Shown: positions 56,101-64,000 of the stretch, piece by piece
Numbering within the stretch: position 1 is the stretch's first letter
Layout: each line of letters opens with the position of its first letter
DNA from: Bolinopsis microptera
Lineage: Eukaryota; Ctenophora; Tentaculata; Lobata; Bolinopsidae
Assembly: GCF_026151205.1 (NCBI RefSeq)
Contig: NC_087072.1
Coordinates: 17,065,669 to 17,129,668 of the forward strand
DNA length: 64,000 bases
Reading direction: 5' to 3'
Notes under the pieces: generated by a model
Seen by the model: only the letters and a program-made list of their open reading frames with translations
The model's database searches: none
What the model was told of the DNA's origin: nothing
Program-made: the position numbers and the translations under genes

Positions 56101-59100
56101 CGATTATCTTTGTACTATAACAGCTTGTGTACAACACAATGCTTTGTGAAATGCGAACAATTCATATCGGCCAAGTGTGGAGAGATCAGAATGGGAAGAG
56201 AGGTCTGTCACATTGTTATACTTTTAAACGGTAAAAAACAACTAAACACAGGGTTATTAGGAGACCGTGTAATTATTGTTTAGTGATGTAGTTCACACTC
56301 CTACACTGACCGGGCCGGGAAGCATCACTAAAATATTCAACAGTACACTAACTCGGCTTAGCCTCAGGGACCCTTCAATTGTTTAGCAATTTAGACTCGC
56401 TCAATAGCTCAGTTAATCGGCTCCGCACCAAAGCAATGTATTTTATTGTGCTTCATTAATAGTTTTATGTTGTTTAAAATGCAATAAAGTGTAATTGTAG
56501 AGAATATCTGCTAGTAATATATATATATATATTATATCCAGAGTTAGAGAGAGAGAGAGAGAGAGAGATAGAGAGACAAGCAGAACTGAGTTGCATGTAA
56601 CAAGTGCTCCAACCTCAGTGTACAGTACAACAGCTGTTATCAGTTCAGTTCTGTGCATACTGCTTGTGCATACTGCTTGTAGGGGCGTAGCTGCATGTCA
56701 TCATCCATCCGTCAATTCAAATAGTGGTCATTGGTCATGTTATATTATACACGGTGCTTTCTTTATCTCTAAATAGTGTAAGCTATAAAGCTATGTGAAG
56801 AATAGAAAAATTGAGCTGTGTATATTACAAGAAAACACCTCGTTCGCTAACCCTTGTTCTTGACTCTTTTGTGCCTAACGGCACACGAGTCTTGTGAAAT
56901 AACTGAAAGACTAACGCGTATTCAGGAATCATATGAACTATAAATCTGGATACTGGTGGGGAGGTGAGCCATATTTTACAGAAAAGTGACAGCGATTACC
57001 AAACCAGTGCAGCTGCCAGTATTAACCGACCAGAAATGACTGGGTGTACAGTGCACAGTGGGTATACAGTGCACAGTGGTAACTGGTAATGCCACTTAGT
57101 GTTTCGCAGTAAGTGATCACATATTTTTTATTGTACAATAGCTGTTAAGTACAGTAGATGACACTGTGTAATGTGTATTTTGACTAATTCTCTCTTGTGC
57201 AAATCTTGTCAAGTGAGATGAACCTATGAACGGTAACAAAGTAACATGGTCACATGCATCATGAACATTTAACTGGTAAGATGATCCTATAATGTACACT
57301 GCCATTACCATAACAATAATACTCGCTTTTAAAAACTGGAACTGTTAGCTTCCACACGGACTATACTCTTCAATCGTGTGAATATACCTCCCTCTATTTA
57401 TTACACTTAATTTACTAATGTTGCCTCTTATGTGCGACAAGTTGTCTTTGTTTGAAGAGTTAAAGTAAAATAATATTTAACTGATATTACTAAATTTGTG
57501 GAGCACACACATCACACTAACTCGGATTGATTGATTGGAATAGTGAAAAATATTTTACAGTTTTAATTACCGGTTGTAATTGTGTTCGTTGTAAATTTTG
57601 CATAGCAAGCTTGTTTTAAATTATGTTTTATAACAGTGGATGTGTCATACAGTGTACAATCCGGGCCAAACAGATAATTCTGCAATCATTACAACACGAT
57701 GCTTGTGTTATAAGGTACATATTCAGGGTTATATGAGTTTATTATGTGTTTAATTATATTTCATACTATAACATTGCATTTAAAAAGCTAACACATACCT
57801 TGTTGATATAGATGTGGTAGTTGTGAGCAGGAAGCATGATCTCCTCATTTTCTAGCTTTTCCAGGACCACTGGGACACATTCCTCACCCGAAGGGAACAT
57901 TCCTTTTCGCTCGAACTTGTCAGCAATGTAGCTGAGGACATTTTCAGTGGATGGCCTAGTATAAACCTCGTTCACTGACATGTACCTGAGGAGAGTGTAG
58001 ATTTGTAGAAAAGTTACTTAGATCATATAAAAATAATCAATTAATTTGCCCTTATCTCCTTAATCAATTGCTAACAGATTTCAATTATGAAATTTCTATA
58101 CATTATACTCAAGGATCGACTGGGACCCGTTATTTTGGCCGAGACCGGGACTGGAAAAACGTGCAGTGTCTGGGAGGCGGAACTTAAACTGGGACCAGGA
58201 CTAGAGAAAATTTGATGTACTACTCTGCACTCGTGCTGTATAAAATTGACGACATCAAAAACATTATATTTAAATGCTAACTGGCACTGACGGAATTGAT
58301 CTCCAAGAAGATAAGGTCTATCAAAAAAAGTTGATGTTTGCATTTCAGGAATTCCGAATATGTCAGATCATTGTTTGTTTGTGGAGTAAGTTCTGAGCAT
58401 ATTATAATATGTGTATAAAACTGCTGTCCCTCACTTCCTCAAGTCTACTCTGATCTGCAATTCTGAAACAAGAGCAAGCAAAAGCAATAGCAGTCGGTAG
58501 TAGTTGCCACTAAATCTACAATTTGTTGATCTTCACTCATATGGTTCAATGAATTTCCACAGAGTGCCGATTGAGCTTCTTTAAACAATGCAAAGCGGGA
58601 CAACAAAGCTTTTACATTTTTAAGCTTTGGAAGCAAATGCTGCTAAAGAGTCTCTGCTTTGCTGAACTACTCGAGAGAGGAACTCGATTGTTTCTAAGTC
58701 AACCATCTGGAATTCATGTATCACATCATCAATTAATTGTCACTGATTGACGACGTGAGAGGCGAGAGCCAGATCAGATTATATGCGTTCTCGATATAAT
58801 GGTAGATCACTGATTTGACCAGATACTTGAAGAGTATTCTGGAGCCCCATAAATGTGATACTGTGTAGTTCTTTATATTATACTAACGTGTTTTTCATTG
58901 ATTTTCAGACAAAAAAAGATTTCTAAAAATCTCTAGTCCCAGCCTAATCGAAAAATGTTGACAAGGAACCAGGACTAAGCTGGGATTCCAGTTAATCCTT
59001 GATTTTACTAAAAGTGCTACTTTAAGTTCCAACATAATATACTTACATTGTAAAGGCTGCATTCAGTTGTTGTAGTAGGTCAAGAATATCATAGATTTCT

Positions 59101-59267
59101 TTGTGACAAGTTAGTCCCATCATTTGGAGATCTGCTTCATTGATTCCCCTTATTACTCCCACATCATCATATCCATTAGATAAAAACATATCTATATATG
59201 TTTCCAGTTGGAATCTTTTCAGGAGGTCTTTGATACATTCTTCCATGTTGTTTTGAAAATGAATCAT
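50200..59267 (-). CDS. SAM-domain protein, three C-terminal exons (5' incomplete)
   Basis: Minus-strand exons: about 59,267-59,047; 57,985-57,799; 50,388-50,200 (stop). Phases agree: exon 1 ends in AT before GTAAGT and joins G to give a Met codon; exon 2 ends in a whole AAG codon before GTATGT; exon 3 begins GAC after CCCCAG. Exon 1 encodes a SAM domain (IKDLLKRFQLETYIDMFLSN, then GINEADLQMMGL and EIYDILDLLQQL). SAM domains bind other SAM domains or RNA. The following ~120 residues are unrecognised and end in a proline-rich PPPKPPKPK motif, a possible SH3 ligand. A Met near the start of exon 1 might begin the protein, but a TATTAG acceptor just upstream makes further 5' exons equally likely. 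The intron before the last exon is about 7.4 kb. Confidence 0.65.
50389..51762. other. Intron sequence of the SAM gene, nothing recognised
   Basis: AT-rich. A short palindrome, ACCTAGGATCCTAGGT, lies near 50,513. Confidence 0.4.
51763..52225. mobile_element. 463-bp MITE, CCTTACGAGACATATTTA ends
   Basis: Perfect 18-bp terminal inverted repeats CCTTACGAGACATATTTA, flanked by TA on both sides (51,761-51,762 and 52,226-52,227), as in Tc1/mariner-type MITEs. The inner arms are partly inverted copies of each other (CCATATTTTCAGTTCC against GGAACGAAAATATGG). Confidence 0.8.
52226..55284. other. Intron sequence of the SAM gene
   Basis: It holds a 33-bp tandem repeat (52,775-52,873). I do not support any of the short frames in this stretch. 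Confidence 0.4.
52775..52873. repeat. Three copies of a 33-bp tandem repeat
   Basis: Unit AATATCTCATTTTCTGGC followed by TTATATCACGTTTCT, starting at 52,775, 52,808 and 52,841, with no differences noticed. Confidence 0.95.
55285..55339. repeat. Two-level hairpin
   Basis: GCGACAAAGGAAACT at the left pairs with AGTTTTCTTTGTCGC at the right. Between them is a perfect palindrome CCTTTTAAATTAAAAGG (55,305-55,321). Confidence 0.75.
55340..57798. other. Intron sequence of the SAM gene with microsatellites
   Basis: It contains (TA)n at about 56,518-56,533 and (GA)n at about 56,547-56,577. No exon is supported. Confidence 0.4.
58110..59001. mobile_element. 892-bp hAT-like non-autonomous element in SAM gene intron
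   Basis: The left end CAAGGATCGACTGGGACCC matches the complement of the right end (GGGATTCCAGTTAATCCTTG) with a few mismatches. The flanks ATTATACT (58,102-58,109) and ATTTTACT (59,002-59,009) are an 8-bp duplication with one mismatch. Subterminal GGGAC/GTCCC motifs are repeated. No transposase frame. Confidence 0.65.
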
Positions 59268-60339
59268 ACCTAATACATATAAAGGGTTTCATTGCCATTT
59301 GCCAACTTCTTAACTAAACAATTTAAAATATATTTGATCAATGGTCAGGGTGGTTTTAGAATAGTTTTTCAAGATGCCATGTTGCGCCACTGGTGCAGGG
59401 TGTACAGTAGATTGGAGTTTTCATTAATGAGTCCCAGTAGAATCACATGGTTTCTCTCAGCACAGTATTACTGATTCCTAATTAAAGGCTATGTTTGACA
59501 AGCACTCATGTGTTATCAAACTAAAATGTGGAATTCATCATGTTGGGGATCAGTGAATATTACAGTTATTTAGAAAAAGACAGTTTGTTGGGATGATGGC
59601 TAACACTTTTTCCCTGACACAACAGCACGTGGAATCTCAAATATAAATAATCTAAATAATGGTGATTTGTGAATCTACCTGGATAAGGAATTAGATTTGG
59701 TTAATCGTACAAGCATAATAAATGCTCTTGGTACATTTTTATTCACATAGGCAAAATGTATAACTTTTTAATGCCTTTCGGAGAAGTATCCACTTGATAT
59801 AATTTAATGAAATTTTATTCTTTTCACTGTTTTTGCAAAAAAAATGAATGAGCAATTACTGATTACTCCCAAATGAATGTAGTGTGTTACATAGCCTGGG
59901 ATGATGTCCATTAACAGCAACAACCAACTTGAACTACAAATTAATAAAACAATTATATACTTAACTACATGTACTGTTTGCTTATAATAAGAAATGATTC
60001 TCTGTTACCACCAGCAAATGCTGGCTTGTCACTAATCCAGCACCATTTCTTGTTTTTTCTTGGGACCACACCAATACCAAATTTTGCATGCATTCAAGTA
60101 AGGAGGAATCTCTCTTCCTGAATTGGAAGAATTGTAATGACTTCTTTCAAAGTGAATTGGAGTTGAATAAATTTGTGATGGCAGATTACGAAACAAGCAG
60201 CATAAGTGGTCCATTGATGCCAACAATTTCGAATACTTAATGCTTCAATAATTCATATCAAATATCAAATCATGCCTGAAATATCCAAGTAATCATTAAT
60301 ACTTGGATATATAAATACATAAATATTGATAATATAAGG
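59268..60339. other. Sequence upstream of the SAM exon, no gene seen
   Basis: AT-rich. Earlier SAM gene exons could lie here, but none could be defined. Confidence 0.4.
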
Positions 60340-60481
60340 TTGTCATACGTTAACGGGTGATACTCGTAGAATATTTGTTTCAAGACCGTCGACGAGTCCA
60401 ACTCGGCGCGCGTCTTGGTAGGTTATAAACCTACAAGATAAAATTATTGAAACGACAATGGGAGTCACGACGTGCTACAAG
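60340..60481. repeat. Short GTATGACCC/GGGTC repeat family member (divergent)
   Basis: It starts TTGTCATACGTTAACGGGTG and ends GGGAGTCACGACGTGCTACAAG, related to 4,124-4,245. Confidence 0.5.
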
Positions 60482-60599
60482 CCTGAATAAAGATTCGGCG
60501 GAATGACAGCAAACAGGCTTGAGGCTGAGCGCAAACTAGCATTCTTTACAGAATTAAATTATTTGCTATTTTAGATTTATTAATAATAATAATTACAGA

Positions 60600-60782
60600 G
60601 CAACGATCTGGAAGGGTTGACATCGTCAATCAAGTTTGAGCGCCACCCATGAGTAAGCTTACAGTTTGTAGCGCGATGCACTACTGGGTCGCGCCGCGCA
60701 TCAAATAATTCTTCTCGGTAGATCGGCGAGATGCACCTCACCGAGCTGCGAAGGATTGACATCGTGAATCAAGCTTACAGTT
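60600..60782. repeat. GTTGACATCGTCAATCAAG / GCGCGATGC repeats
   Basis: Motifs TTGACATCGTCAATCAAG (60,616), TTGACATCGTGAATCAAG (60,757) and TTGACATCGTCAATTAAA (61,597) recur with GTAGCGCGATGC (60,668; 61,509) and GCGCCGCGCA. They form a local dispersed repeat family of unknown type. Confidence 0.55.
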
Positions 60783-61161
60783 AGCTATCAGCTTCACCTA
60801 ACCATGTGCTTTCACAAGGGCTCTGGATAGAGCAAGCTATCAGCCAGGCCATGTGGGCCAATTGTAAAAGTAAGCTATACGCCTTTACTTTGTATGTAGC
60901 ATTTTGACTTTGTGCATTGTATTGCATTGTATTGCATTGTATTGCCTAGTATTGCCTAGGGTCATATTTATATAATGTTATATTATATATAATATATAAA
61001 TTAAAATATGTGTATTTTGAAAAGGAAGCGGCGCGCGCTTACAACTTAGCTGCGCTGTCAGCGTAACTTCGAAAATTTTTTAACAAGTATCATTCGTTTA
61101 GTTAATTCAAACTGGTTAACATCTGCAATAAATTCTGCTGTTCAAAACATGTAGGTCGTAG

Positions 61162-61263
61162 TTGTCATACGTTGTATGACCCGCCGTGCACGAGTGCGCG
61201 GCTCCCCCTGTATCGTAGAAACTCTATAGTGAAACAACGATGGGGGTCACGACGTGATACAAG
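61162..61263. repeat. Short GTATGACCC/GGGTC repeat family member
   Basis: TTGTCATACGTTGTATGACC to GGGGGTCACGACGTGATACAAG. It is the closest match outside the array to the copy A and B elements. Confidence 0.6.
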
Positions 61264-62422
61264 GTCGTAGGAGAAACTTCGATTTAAAATTAAGGTTTCT
61301 AGTATCAGTTTTGTCATTTAAAAAATAAAACACAGTAGTCAAAATAGAAAAGTTTTTAAATTAAACAATTTTTAATATTCTTTGAATTTAAATGCTGTCG
61401 TAAAAGTCAAGTAATAAAATATAAAAGTAAAAGGATGGATGGTTACAGATTATTGTAATATTCAATATTTAGAAGAAATATTAATTTACTAATTTTAATT
61501 ACAGCTTGTAGCGCGATGCGTTACTGAACCGCGCCGCGCACTTAATAAGGCTTCTCACAGCGACATGCGCTACTGTGCCGCGCCGAGCTGCCATGAATTG
61601 ACATCGTCAATTAAATTACAGCCAATAGGAACAGCAACATTGGAGTAGATCCAAAAAGAAATCGCCCGGTGAAGTGGCGGTACATAAACGTACGTGCATA
61701 CATACATACCATAAATCACAGATAGGCGCGCCTGGTCATACTGAGCCGCGCACAAGATGATACCTTTCGCGATATCATATGACGTTTACTATTCACTATA
61801 TTGGGCCGCTACAAACTGGGATCAAAAATAAGCATCGTAAGTCAAACATTTCTTGTCCAGTAACAAGTAATAACAAATCTTTAAAATGAATTATTAGACT
61901 GATTTGCAACAAAAATGTGACATTTAAAACATTATAGTGTATAACAACTACACATTTTATTTCTGAGCAGTGCATATGGCTAATATTCAGAACTTCTGAA
62001 CGTGCTATGTTAATAGATGCCAAAAGTAAGCCACTATCGTTGAAAACAGTATTATTTTTGTTCACCAATATCATCAAACTCAAATGAATGTGTCCATTTA
62101 AATTAAATCAAAGTCGGTTTTAACAAACTTGAAATGTATATTCTCATAGTTATTGTGTTTTTAAATTAATTTATTCTTCTGTGCGACTAGTATAGATGGA
62201 GGTGGTGAGCCTTGGGCAGAACTATTTCATGTAGTAGGTCTGTTTCTTATTGCTTATACTTGTTCCTTGTGCCACTTAGCTATACTTTTGATCATTGATG
62301 CAACATGAAAATTATATGTTTTCGATTCATTTTTTTTCATAATTACTGTATTGTAAATGTAATATTTGTGAAAGTTTCAAATCAAATCAAACTTATACAA
62401 GGCCTGATGATCTCCTCATATT
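61264..62422. other. Intergenic sequence
   Basis: It includes one more GCGCGATGC/TTGACATCGTCAA repeat block at 61,500-61,620. No gene is seen. Confidence 0.4.
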
Positions 62423-62675
62423 CAGTGGCGTAACGTTGCCTGTTGGCGCCCCCGCCGAAAAAGCGCCCCCCCCCCCCCCCCCCCCCCTGTTGGCGCCCCC
62501 TCCCCTTTTTGGTGTACCTCCCTAAAATTGAACAAATTAGGTGATCTTAGAGGATACGCCGGTAAAATCTCTAAAAAAGTGTGTATTCAGAGCAAAACAC
62601 GCAGTTTTGCTAGTACTTTAGTTAAGTTTTCGAAATTGTCCCACATTCAAACAACGATTTGGCGCCCCCTAAGAC

Positions 62676-62713
<38 letters not shown>

Positions 62714-62742
62714 GGTCGGTGGGGCCCTTCGTTACGCCACTG
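62423..62742. mobile_element. 320-bp hAT MITE with poly-C blocks
   Basis: Termini CAGTGGCGTAACG and CGTTACGCCACTG are perfect inverted repeats of the common hAT type. They are flanked by an 8-bp duplication CTCATATT (62,415-62,422 and 62,743-62,750). Two long C tracts (about 62,467-62,488 and 62,679-62,711) lie next to GGCGCCCCC motifs. Confidence 0.9.
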
Positions 62743-64000
62743 CTCATATTTAGGATCTCTAAGAAAGACATTTAAGACTTGAATGCATATTTTAAAGGTT
62801 TATGGAATGTTCTAACGTTGAAGATAAGGGAATGATTATTATTATTAAATCTAAAATAGCTAATACTTTAATTAATTATTAACAGGCCCCTTAACGTGGG
62901 CAATAACATAGGCTTTGTGAATTAAATTGTATAAAAGACCCTGGTCATAAGAAACACCCATAAAAGTTTGTTTTTTGACAACAAATTTAAGATGGAATGA
63001 ACGTAACATTAAAACAAACAGAAACTGTAGGCATACCCATTTAAAAGCAAGGGAAGAATGTAGCTGGTAAGTTTGCGCTAGTGGCATAAAAAAGGGCTGC
63101 GCTGACTTGCATCGTGGGAGGTGGGCTGCTATCTTAGGGGGTGCCAAGTCTTTTGAACGTGGGACAATTTTGAAAAATTTAACTTAAATTCCAGCAAGAT
63201 CACACGTTTTGATCTAGAAACAATATTTAAAAAATTTATCGATGAATCCTCGTAAATCACATAGTTTTTTCAATTTTCAATTTCTAATTTTTAAGGGGGA
63301 GGGGGCCTTGAAAGAGGGTGCTATGGGTGCAGGATGCGCCAACATAAAATGTCATACCACTGGTTCTCCCTCCAGTAGATTGCACATACAGTGTGCTGTT
63401 AAGAGATGCCTTGCAGTTTACTTGCAGTCTGTTGGGTGCAATGCTAGTTTGTACTAGCCTGGATGTGATAATTTTATTTGTTATTCTGTGTTATTTTTTT
63501 AAATTATTTACAGCTTAATTAATTTATGATAATATTTTGATTTTGGTGTTTCAGTGTTATACAGTGTAAAAGGATTTAGTGCCTAGAAGCCAGTTTCTCT
63601 TAGGGATACATTTATTGGGGAAGGGGATCTTCTTAGCTCAACTAGTATATTTGTGTCATCCTCCTCCACTAGACCTGGTCATACATTTGGGCAGGATGTA
63701 GCAACATTGGACCTTTTTCTGGGCTCAGCGAGATCTAGCAGGATATGTAAATTCACATGAGATCTCCAAATGCCATGAAATGGTCTACCAAATAATTAGC
63801 AGGGCCCAGTAGCTGTATTAATGTCCTTAGAAAATCCTAACCGGACATGAACTGTAGGGTCTTGCCCCTCTCAGAACATCAAGCAATGTAATTATTCAAT
63901 GTGACCCCCATGTCTTGTGCCAATCATATTAACACATCATATAGTGCAATACTACAATACTGGTGAGGCATTCAACAACTGTGGTTGACTTGCAGTCCAA
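62743..64000. other. Intergenic sequence to window end
   Basis: No supported gene or repeat. Short frames here lack splice or family support. Confidence 0.4.

Overview
This is nuclear DNA from an animal, most likely an early-diverging one such as a cnidarian. The evidence is split genes with GT/AG introns, an AT-rich background, metazoan families (plastin/fimbrin, a Ly6/uPAR-type GPI-anchored protein, a SAM-domain protein, a receptor-type guanylate cyclase C-terminus), small secreted ShKT-domain peptides, TTAGGG repeats and a dense load of DNA transposons, MITEs and foldback elements. The species cannot be named from the sequence alone.

Region 1 (1-25,596) is a tandem array of a roughly 9-10 kb unit. 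Copy A (1 to about 12,587) is cut by the window start. Copy B (about 12,588-22,553) is complete. Copy C (about 22,554-25,596) stops after about 3 kb. By eye the copies look about 99% identical. Each carries, in order, an 11-bp AACAAGC-type microsatellite, a 43-bp minisatellite, an intronless ORF of unknown function (369 aa; broken in copy C) and a last exon of a guanylate cyclase. Copies A and B continue with nested hairpins, TIR-bearing repeats and a two-exon ShKT peptide gene. Insertions differ between copies. Copy A has a 4.5-kb hAT-like element filled with 13 full ~256-bp satellite units. Copy B has a 1.05-kb hAT-like element and a 0.7-kb insert with direct repeats. A fourth, divergent guanylate cyclase last exon (25,787-26,104) lies just beyond the array.

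Region 2 (26,105-33,700) holds a 5'-truncated I-superfamily LINE on the minus strand with an open RT-RNase H-zinc knuckle frame and a 13-bp candidate target duplication, then a long (CT)n tract and several MITEs.

Region 3 (33,725-39,670) contains twelve exons of a plastin/fimbrin-like actin bundler on the plus strand. One intron holds a MITE and a 1.1-kb foldback element, and two single-base indels in G runs interrupt the frame. A minus-strand Ly6/uPAR-like GPI-anchored protein gene follows.

Region 4 (39,700-64,000) is mostly intergenic or intronic. It has a 1.9-kb TIR element with mirrored motif arrays, a 1.25-kb TTAA-flanked foldback element, the 3' exons of an unidentified minus-strand gene (46.0-46.7 kb), a possible 59-aa membrane micropeptide, 29 interstitial TTAGGG repeats, a minus-strand SAM-domain gene (three exons over 50.2-59.3 kb, with a hAT-like element in an intron) and further MITEs. 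I see no CRISPR array, operon or other prokaryotic feature, and no gene model here has been tested against transcripts.
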